Positions 33,043 through 42,964 of a stretch of DNA of 64,000 bases are shown piece by piece (the stretch's first letter is position 1; each line of letters opens with the position of its first letter). The notes under the pieces are model-generated. The model did not search any database. It had not been told where the DNA came from and saw only the letters and a list, made by a program, of their open reading frames with translations. Source of the stretch: Chitinophagaceae bacterium (GTDB lineage Bacteria > Bacteroidota > Bacteroidia > Chitinophagales > Chitinophagaceae). Made by a program: the position numbers and the translations under genes. The stretch spans positions 496,001 to 560,000 of the forward strand of contig JADJVB010000005.1 of assembly GCA_016710745.1 (NCBI GenBank), given 5' to 3'.

Positions 33043-35514
33043 TCACAAAATGCCATCCAGCATCTGCTGCAAATCTGCCTCTGTTTTCACCAATACTTCC
33101 CGGGCCTTGCTTCCCTGGTTACCGCCAACAACACCTGCTGCTTCCAGTTGATCCATCAGGCGGCCGGCCCGGTTGTACCCCAGCTTCATCCGGCGCTGTA
33201 ATAATGAGGTGCTGCCCACCTGGCTGGCAACAATTAAGCGGGCTGCATCTTCAAACAACGGATCCTTATCGCCCAGGTCGAAATCTTTTCCCTCCATATC
33301 TTTTTCATCAATGTATTCGGGCAGTAAAAATGCCTGGGGATAACCACGTTGTGCACCAATAAAATCAACTACAGCATCAACTTCCGGCGTATCCACAAAA
33401 GCACATTGTAAACGCACAATGTCGCCGTTATAGCTGATCAGCATATCCCCCTTACCGATCAACTGCTCTGCGCCGCCGGCATCCAGGATGGTGCGGCTAT
33501 CGATCTTACTGCTTACCTTAAACGCAATACGCGCCGGAAAATTGGCCTTAATGGTACCCGTTATAATATTTACCGACGGCCGCTGTGTAGCGATGATCAA
33601 ATGAATGCCAACCGCCCTGGCCAGCTGGGCCAAACGCGCAATGGGCATTTCCACTTCTTTACCGGCGGTCATGATCAGATCGGCAAATTCATCCACTACC
33701 AATACGATAAAGGGCAGGTACTGGTGTCCCTTTTCGGGATTCAGTTTCCGGGAAACAAATTTTTCGTTGTATTCTTTGATATTACGGCAACCGGCTTCCT
33801 TCAGCAGATCATACCGGTTGTCCATTTCAATACACAAAGCGTTCAGCGTATGAACCACTTTTTTTGTATCGGTGATGATCGCATCTTCCTCACCCGGCAG
33901 TTTGGCCAAAAAATGATTTTCGATGGTTTTATAAATACTCAGCTCCACTTTTTTGGGATCTACCAGCACAAATTTTAACTGCGATGGATGTTTTTTATAC
34001 AGCAGTGAAACCAGGATCGCATTTAAGCCAACCGATTTTCCCTGTCCGGTGGCGCCGGCCATCAACAGGTGGGGCATGGTGGTCAGGTCCACAATAAAAT
34101 TCTCATTGTCGATCTTCTTGCCAATGGCAATCGGTAATGAATAATTATTTTTTTGAAATTTCTCTGATGCCAGCAAGGTCTTCATACTAACAATGCTCTT
34201 TTTTGCATTGGGCACTTCAATACCAATGGTTCCCTTGCCGGGTATGGGCGCAATGATGCGGATACCCAATGCCGCCAAGCTCAGCGCAATATCATCTTCC
34301 AGGTTCTTTATCCGTGAAATTCGTACACCCGCGGCCGGGATGATCTCATACAAAGTTACCGTTGGACCAACGGTGGCATAGATCTTCTGGATCTGGATAT
34401 CATAATTCTTCAGGGTATTGATGATCTGGTTCTTATTATTCTCCAGTTCATCGGCATCCTGTACAATCTTGTCGCTGCCGTGATTGGCCAGCAGGTCGAG
34501 CAGTGGGTATTTATAGTCCCGCAGATCCAGAATGGGATCATAAGGTTTGGAGGCAGGCATTTTTGTAGCCGATGTGTCCGTTTCTTCCGCTGCTTTTTCC
34601 GGTACTGATTTTATTTCCAGCGGCAGATCCGGTTCTGCAACCGGTTTTGCGTTAGTCACCGATTGAGGTATGATCAATTCATCTTTAACCGGTGGCTCAA
34701 ATACCGGCTCTTCTTTTTCCACCATACTGATATCGTGAATGGGCCCGTCGGCATCGGGTTGTGTATTGTTCAGCATGGCACCACTACCCTTTACCGTATT
34801 TTTTTTTATTTGTGCATCCTGATCTCCGTTCTCCCATTCCACTTTTTCCGAAAGCTCCTCCGCCTCAGGCTCCACATCGGCCAAAGGCGTATCCAGACCT
34901 TTTTTGGAAGGCCAGGTAAACACCGGATTGAAACGCCAGATCACATACGACAAAACCGCAACCGACAGAACCGCTATGGTACCCACCTGGCCGATGGTCA
35001 TATACATCCAGTCGCGCATCATGTCGCCGGCAGCGCCTCCCCAGGGGAATGGATTATTTTGAAACAAGGCCGAAGCGGCTACACTCACCACCGGCAGTCC
35101 CACGATCAGGTATTTGATATTACGGAAACCCGAAAACACCTGCTTTCCAAAAAACAGGTTAATGCCGAAAATAAAGAAGGTAGTACAGATCAGGTAAGAA
35201 GCAACGCCAAAGCCGTGCCGGATAAAAATTTCAGAGATGAAAGCCCCGAAAGTGCCCAGCAGGTTTTCAACTTTTATATCGTTGGCGAGCAACATCCGGT
35301 AGCTGAACTTATCCTGGTCCTGGCCCCAGGTAAATAAATAAGAAGTAAAGGCAACAAAAAACAAAAAGGCAAGCAACAATAAAATACTTCCGGTAATTTT
35401 ATGCGTACGTTCGTCTTTCAGTAACTGCTTTACTTCAACAGTTTCTTCTTTTTCCTGTTTTAACTGCCCCGTATTGGCAGCCTTTGGTTTTGCCGATTTC
35501 AGTTTGTTCACCAT
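33043..35514 (-). CDS. ftsK: FtsK/SpoIIIE DNA translocase
   Basis: Membrane-anchored motor that pumps chromosome DNA through the septum. The ATG at 35514 (MVNKLKSAKPKA) is preferred; the longer frame to 35628 overlaps the divergent kinase promoter. About 823 residues: four N-terminal membrane segments (about 35-165), a charged linker (about 190-320), the motor with Walker A GATGQGKSVG (about 484-493) and Walker B FIVLVVDEFADLI, and a C-terminal gamma winged helix (DAARLIVASQVGSTSLLQRRMKLGYNRAGRL) that reads polar DNA motifs. All parts are intact. Confidence 0.95.
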   Translation of the reverse strand: MVNKLKSAKPKAANTGQLKQEKEETVEVKQLLKDERTHKITGSILLLLAFLFFVAFTSYLFTWGQDQDKFSYRMLLANDIKVENLLGTFGAFISEIFIRHGFGVASYLICTTFFIFGINLFFGKQVFSGFRNIKYLIVGLPVVSVAASALFQNNPFPWGGAAGDMMRDWMYMTIGQVGTIAVLSVAVLSYVIWRFNPVFTWPSKKGLDTPLADVEPEAEELSEKVEWENGDQDAQIKKNTVKGSGAMLNNTQPDADGPIHDISMVEKEEPVFEPPVKDELIIPQSVTNAKPVAEPDLPLEIKSVPEKAAEETDTSATKMPASKPYDPILDLRDYKYPLLDLLANHGSDKIVQDADELENNKNQIINTLKNYDIQIQKIYATVGPTVTLYEIIPAAGVRISRIKNLEDDIALSLAALGIRIIAPIPGKGTIGIEVPNAKKSIVSMKTLLASEKFQKNNYSLPIAIGKKIDNENFIVDLTTMPHLLMAGATGQGKSVGLNAILVSLLYKKHPSQLKFVLVDPKKVELSIYKTIENHFLAKLPGEEDAIITDTKKVVHTLNALCIEMDNRYDLLKEAGCRNIKEYNEKFVSRKLNPEKGHQYLPFIVLVVDEFADLIMTAGKEVEMPIARLAQLARAVGIHLIIATQRPSVNIITGTIKANFPARIAFKVSSKIDSRTILDAGGAEQLIGKGDMLISYNGDIVRLQCAFVDTPEVDAVVDFIGAQRGYPQAFLLPEYIDEKDMEGKDFDLGDKDPLFEDAARLIVASQVGSTSLLQRRMKLGYNRAGRLMDQLEAAGVVGGNQGSKAREVLVKTEADLQQMLDGIL

Positions 35515-35596
35515 GGTCAACAAAGATATAGAAAACCATAACTTCAATAGTACGGAAAAAAAAGAAGATGAAATGCTGGATTTCCCTGATTTTGTG

Positions 35597-35604
35597 TACG
35601 TTTG
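35597..35604 (+). promoter_or_regulatory. -7 box of sensor kinase promoter
   Basis: TACGTTTG matches TAnnTTTG and overlaps the first possible TTG start at 35602, which rules that start out. Transcription would begin about 35611, leaving a short leader before the TTG at 35620. No clear -33 TTTG is seen. Confidence 0.45.
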
Positions 35605-35619
35605 GAAAAACAACTTCGT

Positions 35620-37503
35620 TTGAAACAACTTGCTGCCCTGCTGGTATTTTATTTTACCGTAAACCTTTGTAATGGCCAGTCTGTAATTGACAGCATTAAG
35701 GTAAATACGGGCACGATCTTTGAACAGGAGAGGTTGCTCGATAAAACGCTTTTGTATATCGACAGCAGTTCCTCACTTTCGGTTTCGGAAGTTTTGCAAA
35801 AACCCTTTTCCCGGTTGAACAAACTTAGGGGGCATCGTAAGCTGCCGCCCCGGTTGATCAGTTGTACATTTTACCTGAAAATATTTTTAGCCAATACATC
35901 CGGCACCCCCTTCTCTGGCTATCTTTTACCCGGTTTTAATTTCCGGAATTTCGATATTTATAAAACCGGCCAGGGGATCGTTAAATTGAATAATACCGGC
36001 CCTATCAATGGTTACAAAAAATTCACCCTCAGTCCGGGTGAATCGGGTTATATCCTGGTGAAGTTACTGCCGTTGAAAAACGATTTCAACAGCATTAACC
36101 CGGTGCTGATCAATGTAGCCTATTCCGACACGTATTTACAATATATAACCAGTGAAAAATCAGATCTCCAGATTTTCGGCCTGGTATTAAGCGGAATTTT
36201 ATTGATGATGATCCTGTTCATGTTCACCAATTACTGGTTTAGTAAAAAGGTTGAATTTCTCCATAATGCCGGGTATTCACTTTGTATGTTCCTGCTTATT
36301 TTTTTAAACTCCATTTTGGTTCGCTCTTTATCCGGTTTTAAGAATCTGTACTACAGCTACATTGATTTTTTTCTCCTGGTAGCCGGTGTTATCTTTTATA
36401 TCGCGTTTACCAGGAAATTCCTGGATACAAAAAACAAGGATGTGTTGCTCGAAAAGATCCTGAAATACAGCGAACGTTTTGTACTGGCGCTGTTGGGTGT
36501 GTATACCTACCTGAATTTTTTTACCGAAACCTATTTGCCCCAGTATTACCTGGAAAATTTTATGAAATTTTTTATACTGGCAATTGGGCTGGCATTTATT
36601 TTCCTGGCGCTAAAGCGGAAAGACAAGCTATTCAATTTTATTGCTGCCGGCAATGCGGCACTGGTGCTGTTTTCAGTTATTTCGCTGGTGCTGATCTTAG
36701 CCAAGGTTAAAGTGACCGAAATTTATACCTCTTCCCTGTTTTACTACAATACCGGTATTGTTTTTGAACTGGCTTTTTTCCTTTTGGGATTAACATACAA
36801 AAACAGGAGTGAGTTGATCCGGGGGATAAAGGAACAGGAAGCTTTGAAACAGGAAGCCGAAAAAGCCGAATTTGAAACCAAAATTGCGGTTATGACAGCA
36901 CAGCAGGACGAGCGTAACCGGATCAGTGCCGATATGCATGATGATCTGGGTGCCGGTATGACCACCATCAGGCTTTACAGTGAACTCGCCAAAACCAAAC
37001 TCAAAGACCACAGCATACCCGAAATTGAAAAGATATCTTCGGCAGCCAACGAATTGCTGAGCAAAATGAACGCCATTATCTGGAGTATGAGCAGCAGTAA
37101 CGATTCGCTGGGAAATATGATCGCCTATATCCGGAGTTATGCGCTGGAATATTTTGAAGATACCGGAATAACCTGCAAAATTGAAATTGCCGAAAACCTG
37201 CCCAATGTTCAGGTAATGGGTGAGATGAGAAGAAATGTTTTTTTGGTTGTAAAAGAAGCATTGAACAATATTCTTAAACATGCCCATGCCACCGAAGTAA
37301 ACATTAAACTGACCAGGGTAAAGAACAGCCTCACATTGTATATACATGACAACGGGCGGGGAATCGACGTGCAGAACATTCGCCAGTTCGGCAACGGTTT
37401 AAAGAACATGGAAAAAAGAATGAAAGACATGGGTATCGAATTCAGAATTGAAAACAAAAACGGCACCTTAATCACCATTCACCGTAACGTGAAGTCATTT
37501 TGA
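35620..37503 (+). CDS. 7TM sensor histidine kinase, NarL-type (HisKA_3)
   Basis: Sensor kinase of about 627 residues from a TTG start at 35620, which gives a clean signal peptide (MKQLAALLVFYFTVNLCNGQS). An extracellular beta-rich domain (about 20-190) is followed by seven or so membrane segments (about 195-395), a coiled coil (about 400-430), the HisKA_3 motif DERNRISADMHDDLGAGMTT with its His, and a HATPase domain (KEALNNILKHAHA; DNGRGI; GNGLKNMEKR). The layout resembles 7TMR-DISM kinases. No response regulator is adjacent, so it is an orphan in this window. Convergent with the DUF423 gene (9-bp overlap). Confidence 0.88.
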   Translation: MKQLAALLVFYFTVNLCNGQSVIDSIKVNTGTIFEQERLLDKTLLYIDSSSSLSVSEVLQKPFSRLNKLRGHRKLPPRLISCTFYLKIFLANTSGTPFSGYLLPGFNFRNFDIYKTGQGIVKLNNTGPINGYKKFTLSPGESGYILVKLLPLKNDFNSINPVLINVAYSDTYLQYITSEKSDLQIFGLVLSGILLMMILFMFTNYWFSKKVEFLHNAGYSLCMFLLIFLNSILVRSLSGFKNLYYSYIDFFLLVAGVIFYIAFTRKFLDTKNKDVLLEKILKYSERFVLALLGVYTYLNFFTETYLPQYYLENFMKFFILAIGLAFIFLALKRKDKLFNFIAAGNAALVLFSVISLVLILAKVKVTEIYTSSLFYYNTGIVFELAFFLLGLTYKNRSELIRGIKEQEALKQEAEKAEFETKIAVMTAQQDERNRISADMHDDLGAGMTTIRLYSELAKTKLKDHSIPEIEKISSAANELLSKMNAIIWSMSSSNDSLGNMIAYIRSYALEYFEDTGITCKIEIAENLPNVQVMGEMRRNVFLVVKEALNNILKHAHATEVNIKLTRVKNSLTLYIHDNGRGIDVQNIRQFGNGLKNMEKRMKDMGIEFRIENKNGTLITIHRNVKSF

Positions 37504-37881
37504 TTTCCATACGGCCCAAAATAACAGCAACCAGCCACCGATGAAAGCAACACCGCCAAAGGGTGTAATGGCGCCCAGCCAGTTCATCCCCATGGCCGAA
37601 TACTTTACATAACACAGTGCGTACAATGAACCGCTAAACAATACCATGCCGGCTATAAACAATCCTCCGGCCCAGGTCATTATGCGGCCGGGGAATTCCT
37701 TATATAAAATACCGGTTGCCAATAGGGCGAAAACATGATAAAACTCATATCGTACAGCTGTTTCAAAAGTCTGTAACAGGTCGGCCGGTAAAATTTGCTT
37801 TAATCCATGTGCAGCAAATGCACCCAGCATCACCGCTAATGCCCCGGCTATGGCCGCTGTTTGAATGAACCCTTTATGCAT
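37495..37881 (-). CDS. DUF423 small membrane protein
   Basis: 128 residues with four hydrophobic segments. ALAVMLGAFAAHGLK near the N-terminus, ATGIL in the middle, and a Gly-rich GAITPFGGVAFIGGWLLLFWAV at the end are typical of the DUF423/YgdD family. The function of this family is not established. It ends inside the last codons of the convergent kinase gene and is followed 5 bp upstream by aroK on the same strand, so the two are probably one transcript. Confidence 0.88.
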   Translation of the reverse strand: MHKGFIQTAAIAGALAVMLGAFAAHGLKQILPADLLQTFETAVRYEFYHVFALLATGILYKEFPGRIMTWAGGLFIAGMVLFSGSLYALCYVKYSAMGMNWLGAITPFGGVAFIGGWLLLFWAVWKSK

Positions 37882-37886
37882 GGTTT

Positions 37887-38393
37887 TTATTTATCGGGAT
37901 GAAAAAAATCAGGTATAAAATCAACGGCCAGCCCCTCAACCGGCAGTTTTATGGCAGCCCGGTTGTAAAAAGGCAGGCGTTCTTTCAATTTCTGTTCAAT
38001 AAAAAACAGAATTTCCCCTTCATTGAGTTTACTGATCAATGGCCGTTGCTCTTTTTCATTGATCACCTTTTTTAAAATATACGCCGGTGATGCTTCCAGG
38101 TACACGGTGACCCCGTTTTTAGCCATCCATTCAATATTATGATTGAAACAGGCGGTGCCGCCACCACAGGCAATAATGCAGTCGTCTTTTTCCGAAAAAC
38201 TATGCAGCATATCCGTTTCTATTTTTCTAAAATAATCTTCGCCCTTTTTTTCAAAGATCGCGGCAATGCTGCTACCCTGCTTTGACTCTATCTCGGCGTC
38301 CAGGTCATAAAACCGGAGTCCGGTTTCGCGGGCCCATTGTTTGCCCCGGTAAGTTTTACCGCTGCCCATAAATCCGATCAGAAAAAATTTCAT
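37887..38393 (-). CDS. aroK: shikimate kinase
   Basis: Phosphorylates shikimate in aromatic amino-acid synthesis. 168 residues. The P-loop IGFMGSGKTYRGKQWA is at the N-terminus, the shikimate-binding DLDAEIE and FRKIE follow, CIIACGGGT is the Gly-rich substrate loop, and a lid Arg lies in EKEQRPLI. All expected motifs are present. The DUF423 gene follows after 5 bp. Confidence 0.94.
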   Translation of the reverse strand: MKFFLIGFMGSGKTYRGKQWARETGLRFYDLDAEIESKQGSSIAAIFEKKGEDYFRKIETDMLHSFSEKDDCIIACGGGTACFNHNIEWMAKNGVTVYLEASPAYILKKVINEKEQRPLISKLNEGEILFFIEQKLKERLPFYNRAAIKLPVEGLAVDFIPDFFHPDK

Positions 38394-38490
38394 ATTATTT
38401 TTGTTGACACGAATTTACAGGAATATTAGTTCGCAGGTAAATGTGCTGTAGAATGTTTGTGTACCCCGGTATCAATCGGGACCGGCGGAA

Positions 38491-39130
38491 TTATTTACTC
38501 CGGTAATCGCCTCTTTTCCAGGCCTTGATAAATTCGGCCCAGGCAAAGGGATTGAAGATGTTCATCGGTGGTGCTTGCCCGCTGTAGTACGCTTTGTTAC
38601 TGGCCTGCCTTAAATACAGACTGCTGGATTCCCGCCCATCGGTTGGCAGGTTAGCGAGTAATATCCGCCGGGTGGCGGCATTGGTATTTTTACGGGCAAC
38701 GGTAATATAATCATCGGGCACTTCGGTATTTAAAAAGTCCCGCTCAAACTGCGCCCGGGTGGGCCTCGATTTAATAATGGTGGCCGCTAAATAAATGGTA
38801 TCCGTAACCATCAGCTGAATAACGCTATGTTGGTTGCCCTCGAGATTGGTGGGGATCGTAATGGTTTTAGGCTTAAAACCGATACTTGTAAATTCAACCC
38901 GATCACCTTTTAAAACCACAATACTAAATACGCCTTTATTATTGGTGATGGTGCCTCGGTTTTGCCCTTTTACCACCACACTTACCGATTCCAGTCCCTT
39001 TTAAACTATCGGCAGTCATCACAATGCCATATAATTGAACCACAGAGTCCTTAAACGATTCAAACTGGGCTTTTACAGCAACCGGAAGGATCAACAAGGC
39101 GACAAAAAAGTATAGTATAAGTTTCTTCAC
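38491..39130 (-). pseudogene. secreted carboxypeptidase-regulatory-like domain protein, frameshifted
   Basis: A signal peptide (MKKLILYFFVALLILPVAVKA) and the start of a CarboxypepD_reg-like beta domain (VQLYGIVMTADSLKG) are in one frame. The rest (ESVSVVVKGQNRGTITNNKGVFSIVVLKGDRVEFTSIGFK, then a helical tail) is in the next. One extra base near 38998-39004 (AAAGGGACTGG) separates them. Joined, they give about 207 residues of a family common in Bacteroidota secreted or outer-membrane-linked proteins. Frameshift or assembly indel. Confidence 0.7.
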
Positions 39131-39300
39131 TAATAAAATTCGATATTAAATGCAGTTTCGGCTTACCGAAATTTTTTTTTAACTGCCTGATCGTAACAAA
39201 TAAACAAAATATTCTGTTAATCATCGCCATTTACTTCCGCTTTATGGAAGATAGATGGGCTGCCTGTTAATTTAATAAACAAAGTAAGGCCATCAATGTT

Positions 39301-39308
39301 TAAATTTG
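39301..39308 (+). promoter_or_regulatory. -7 box of mrp promoter
   Basis: TAAATTTG matches TAnnTTTG exactly, 34 bp upstream of the mrp ATG. The -33 box is not clear. Confidence 0.4.
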
Positions 39309-39342
39309 CGGTTCAAAAAGTTTTTTAACAAATAATTGAACG

Positions 39343-40437
39343 ATGACAAACGAGGATATATTAAAAGCGCTGAGTAATGTACAGGAACCCGATTTGGGTA
39401 AAGACCTGGTTACCCTGAACATGGTAAAAGATATTAAGATTGATGGCAACAAGGTATCCTTTACGGTTGTGCTCACCACGCCGGCCTGTCCGCTCAAGGA
39501 CATGATCATGAATGCCTGTATAAATGCCGTTAAATTACTGGTTAATAAGGAAGCTGTGGTAACTGTAAATTTTACCAGTAATACCAGCAGCAACCGAAAA
39601 GATGGTAAATCCATTCTGGCGGGCGTAAAAAATATCATTGCTGTGGTGAGTGGTAAAGGTGGTGTTGGCAAAAGTACCGTATCGGCAAACCTGGCGCTGG
39701 CGCTGACACAGGGCGGTGCCAAAGTGGGTTTAATGGATGCCGATATTTACGGCCCCAGTCAGCATATCATGTTTGGGGTACGGGGCGAAAGGCCCCTGAT
39801 GAAAGAAGTGGACGGTAAAGGAATGATCGTGCCCATTGAAAAATTTGGCATTAAAATGATGAGTATCGGTTTACTGATTGATGAAAAACAAGCCGTGGTT
39901 TGGCGTGGCCCCATGGTGAGCAGCGCCATCCGTCAATTCGTTAGCGAAGTGGATTGGGGTGAACTGGATTACCTGGTTATTGATATGCCACCCGGCACCG
40001 GCGATATTCATTTAACCATTGTACAAACCGTGCCGGTTACGGGTGTTATTGTGGTTACCACACCGCAAACAGTGGCATTGGCCGATGCCAAAAAAGGTAT
40101 CGCCATGTTTGGACAGGCACAATTGAAAGTTCCGGTTATCGGTTTGGTTGAAAACATGAGCTATTTTACCCCGGAAGAACTACCCGATAACAAGTATTAT
40201 ATTTTTGGTAAAGATGGTGGCAAAAACCTGGCAGAAGATTTCGACATCCCCTTCCTGGGACAAATACCTATCGTTGAAACAATCCGTGAAGGTGGTGATA
40301 TTGGCATCCCGGCCATGGTGGGCGACGATGCCATCACTAAAAAGGCATTTATGGATTTTACAGCCAATGCGGTACGGGGTATAGCTATGCGCAACGCAAA
40401 CCTGGAGCCTACCGAGATTGTGGAAATTATCGCTTAG
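39343..40437 (+). CDS. mrp: Mrp/ApbC-type P-loop ATPase (Fe-S carrier family)
   Basis: 364 residues. An N-terminal MIP18/DUF59 domain (about 1-85: DILKALSNVQEPDLGKDLV, TTPACPLKDMI) is followed by the deviant Walker A IIAVVSGKGGVGKSTVSANLA, DADIYGPSQ and VIDMPPGTGD. The family is implicated in carrying or inserting iron-sulfur clusters. The usual CxxC after NMSYF is absent here (ENMSYFTPEELPDNKYY), as I recall for Bacteroidota members, so cluster binding would differ from the Escherichia protein. Confidence 0.93.
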   Translation: MTNEDILKALSNVQEPDLGKDLVTLNMVKDIKIDGNKVSFTVVLTTPACPLKDMIMNACINAVKLLVNKEAVVTVNFTSNTSSNRKDGKSILAGVKNIIAVVSGKGGVGKSTVSANLALALTQGGAKVGLMDADIYGPSQHIMFGVRGERPLMKEVDGKGMIVPIEKFGIKMMSIGLLIDEKQAVVWRGPMVSSAIRQFVSEVDWGELDYLVIDMPPGTGDIHLTIVQTVPVTGVIVVTTPQTVALADAKKGIAMFGQAQLKVPVIGLVENMSYFTPEELPDNKYYIFGKDGGKNLAEDFDIPFLGQIPIVETIREGGDIGIPAMVGDDAITKKAFMDFTANAVRGIAMRNANLEPTEIVEIIA

Positions 40438-40537
40438 CTGAGTTTATCAAATTATTATCATACACGCCGGTGATTGTACAAAGCCCGGAATTTTGTAGAT
40501 TTAGTTTCTATTTCAATCATTATTTAAATAAAAAACT

Positions 40538-41038
40538 ATGGTGGTAAAATCATTATTGGCCGAGTTTGAACACGAAGTTGAAAACACGCGTAAACTATTA
40601 CAGGCTATACCGGATAGTGCGCTGGATTATAAGCCTTCCGAAAAAAACTGGACCACGGGTCAACTGGCTTCGCATATTGCCGAAGTATACAACTGGTATC
40701 AGCCTACCTTCCACCAGGACGTGATGGATATGGCTCAATACAAATATGATAAGGGAGATATCAGCAAGGCATCCAATATCGTAGCCAAATTTGAGGAAAA
40801 CGTGTTGAATGCCCGAAAGGCCCTGGAAACAGCTACCGATGAAAGCATGTTCACCGACTGGAAGATGGTAGCCGGCAGCGATGAACCCATTTTTCCGGTG
40901 ATGCCCAGGATCCAGGTTACCCGTGGATTTTTATTTAATCACCTCTATCATCACCGCGGCGAGCTGGTGGTTTATTTAAGGGCTACCGGTAACAAAGTAC
41001 CCGGTTTATATGGCCCCAGCGCCGATGATGCCAGGTAA
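40538..41038 (+). CDS. DinB-family protein
   Basis: 166 residues, four-helix DinB/DUF664 fold. The three metal-binding His positions are plausible in SHIAEVYNW and NHLYHHRGEL. WTTGQLASHI and the end LRATGNKVPGLYGPSAD are typical. Members include thiol-dependent transferases and proteins of unknown role; the substrate cannot be assigned. A bidirectional-looking hairpin terminator follows. Confidence 0.88.
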   Translation: MVVKSLLAEFEHEVENTRKLLQAIPDSALDYKPSEKNWTTGQLASHIAEVYNWYQPTFHQDVMDMAQYKYDKGDISKASNIVAKFEENVLNARKALETATDESMFTDWKMVAGSDEPIFPVMPRIQVTRGFLFNHLYHHRGELVVYLRATGNKVPGLYGPSADDAR

Positions 41039-41061
41039 CCTGCTGTTTTAAACTAAATTAT

Positions 41062-41103
41062 AACACTGCAAAAATCTTCACCGGTTTTTGCAGTGTTGTT
41101 TTA
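41062..41103 (+). terminator. intrinsic terminator after DinB-like gene
   Basis: AACACTGCAAAAA, loop, TTTTTGCAGTGTT: a 13-bp perfect stem followed by GTTTTAT. Confidence 0.85.
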
Positions 41104-41197
41104 TAGCAGCTGTCAATAAAACAACAGCGGATATCAAATGATGTCGGTGAAATCATATCAATCCTGAAAATCAGCGTTCCATTTTGTATTTTCGCTT

Positions 41198-42406
41198 ATG
41201 CAACACTCATTAACGCATCAACAACTGGTTGATGTTGCCAACGAATTTGGCACCCCGGTTTATGTATACCATGCCGAGCGTATCGGTAAACAATACAGCA
41301 AACTGAAAAAGGCATTCAAACATTCGAATGCCCGTTTTTTTTACGCCTGCAAATCGCTCACCAACATACAGGTGCTGAAATATATCAACAGTTTAGGCGC
41401 TTCGCTCGATTGTGTGAGTATCAACGAAGTAAAACTGGGCCTGATGGCAGGCTTCCATCCACAGGATATTTTGTACACGCCTAATTGTGTTGATTTTGAT
41501 GAAATTGTGCAGGTAAAAGAACTGGGTGTGCACATCAATATCGATAACATTTCGATATTGGAACAGTTTGGTGCGAAGTTCGGAAACAGTTACCCAATCT
41601 GCATCCGGCTGAATCCGCATATTATGGCCGGCGGCAATTTCAAAATTTCAACCGGCCATATCGACAGCAAGTTTGGCATTTCTATCCATCAGATGCGGCA
41701 TATTGAACGGGTAGTGAAAACAACCAAACTGAATGTAGAAGGTATACACATGCATACCGGCAGCGAGATCAAAGACATCAATGTGTTTTTGCTGGGGCTT
41801 GATGTGATGTTGAATACGGTGGAGCATTTTCCCAATTTGAAATACGTTGATATGGGCAGCGGATTTAAAGTGCCCTATCAGCCCGGCGAAAGTGAAACGG
41901 ATGTAAACGAACTGGGGCAAAAAATTGCCGATGCCTTCGCCCAATTCGACAATCCAAAAGTAAAAGAACTGGAGATCTGGTTTGAGCCGGGAAAATACCT
42001 GGTGAGCGAGGCCGGGTATTTTATTGTGAAAACCAATGTTATCAAACAAACGCCTGCTGCTTTGTTTGCCGGCGTAAACAGCGGCTTTAATCATTTAATA
42101 AGGCCGATGATGTATGAAGCTTATCACCATATTGAAAATATCGGCAACCCGGGCGGCGCCGAGAGGATCTATAATGTGGTGGGCAATATCTGCGAAACCG
42201 ACACATTTGCCTATGACCGGAAAATAAACGAAATTCGGGAAGGCGACTTTTTGGTTTTTTACAATGCCGGCGCCTATGGTTTCGAAATGAGCAGCCATTT
42301 CAACTCGCGGCTTAAGCCTGCCGAAGTTTTAGTGAAAGACGGCAAGGCTCAATTGATCAGGAAGGCCGATGTTTTTGAAGATTTGCTGAGGAACCAGGTT
42401 TTATAA
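41198..42406 (+). CDS. lysA: diaminopimelate decarboxylase
   Basis: PLP enzyme that converts meso-diaminopimelate to lysine, last step of lysine synthesis. 402 residues of the fold-III decarboxylase family. The PLP Lys is in FFYACKSLTN (about residue 50), followed by HMHTGSEI and GSGFKVPY, the PLP-phosphate site EPGKYLVSEAG, CETDTFAYDR with the active-site Cys, and NAGAYGFEMSSHFNSR near the end. All are intact. The small secreted protein gene follows after 2 bp. Confidence 0.93.
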   Translation: MQHSLTHQQLVDVANEFGTPVYVYHAERIGKQYSKLKKAFKHSNARFFYACKSLTNIQVLKYINSLGASLDCVSINEVKLGLMAGFHPQDILYTPNCVDFDEIVQVKELGVHINIDNISILEQFGAKFGNSYPICIRLNPHIMAGGNFKISTGHIDSKFGISIHQMRHIERVVKTTKLNVEGIHMHTGSEIKDINVFLLGLDVMLNTVEHFPNLKYVDMGSGFKVPYQPGESETDVNELGQKIADAFAQFDNPKVKELEIWFEPGKYLVSEAGYFIVKTNVIKQTPAALFAGVNSGFNHLIRPMMYEAYHHIENIGNPGGAERIYNVVGNICETDTFAYDRKINEIREGDFLVFYNAGAYGFEMSSHFNSRLKPAEVLVKDGKAQLIRKADVFEDLLRNQVL

Positions 42407-42408
42407 AA

Positions 42409-42807
42409 ATGATGATTAAAAAAATTACCATAGTTTTTCTGTTGATGATGCCAGTGGCGACTGCTTTTAGCCAACAACCGGATTGCTTCAAATTTCGTGA
42501 AGGTAAATTCCGGATCGCCGATTCGCGGGCCGGTGTGGTCACCATAGCCGACCGAAACAGCCAGTACCAAACCGAATCAAGCGAAGCGTTGAAAGCCGTT
42601 GTGCGTTTTAGAATTTCCTGGCAGGATAACTGTTCCTATACGCTCCGGCTGGATAAAGTGATCAGGAATGAAAATAAGATCAACTTTCCTTCCAACATGG
42701 AGGTGAAAGTGAAGATCGTTGAAACATCGGCTGGCGGCTACACACAGGAAACAACATCTTCCCTTACCAATGGAACCTACAACGTAGTTGTAACGAAGAT
42801 CAATTGA
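42409..42807 (+). CDS. small secreted protein of unknown function
   Basis: 132 residues with a signal peptide (MMIKKITIVFLLMMPVATAFSQQP) and a short beta-rich domain with two Cys (PDCFKFREGKF; DNCSYTLRLDK), perhaps a disulfide. It is not one I can name. It lies 2 bp after lysA but need not share its function. Located in the periplasm or outer membrane by its signal. Confidence 0.75.
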   Translation: MMIKKITIVFLLMMPVATAFSQQPDCFKFREGKFRIADSRAGVVTIADRNSQYQTESSEALKAVVRFRISWQDNCSYTLRLDKVIRNENKINFPSNMEVKVKIVETSAGGYTQETTSSLTNGTYNVVVTKIN

Positions 42808-42964
42808 GAAGCATTTTTTGGGTTTTATAAATTGTTTAACTAAAATTAATTTTCTGCCCATTGCAGGAATCAATATTTCTTACAACATTTACATAGCAAA
42901 TAAAAAATGCCGATATTGGTGAATCCATCAGTGTCAACCTAACTTCAACATTCAACTACTAATT

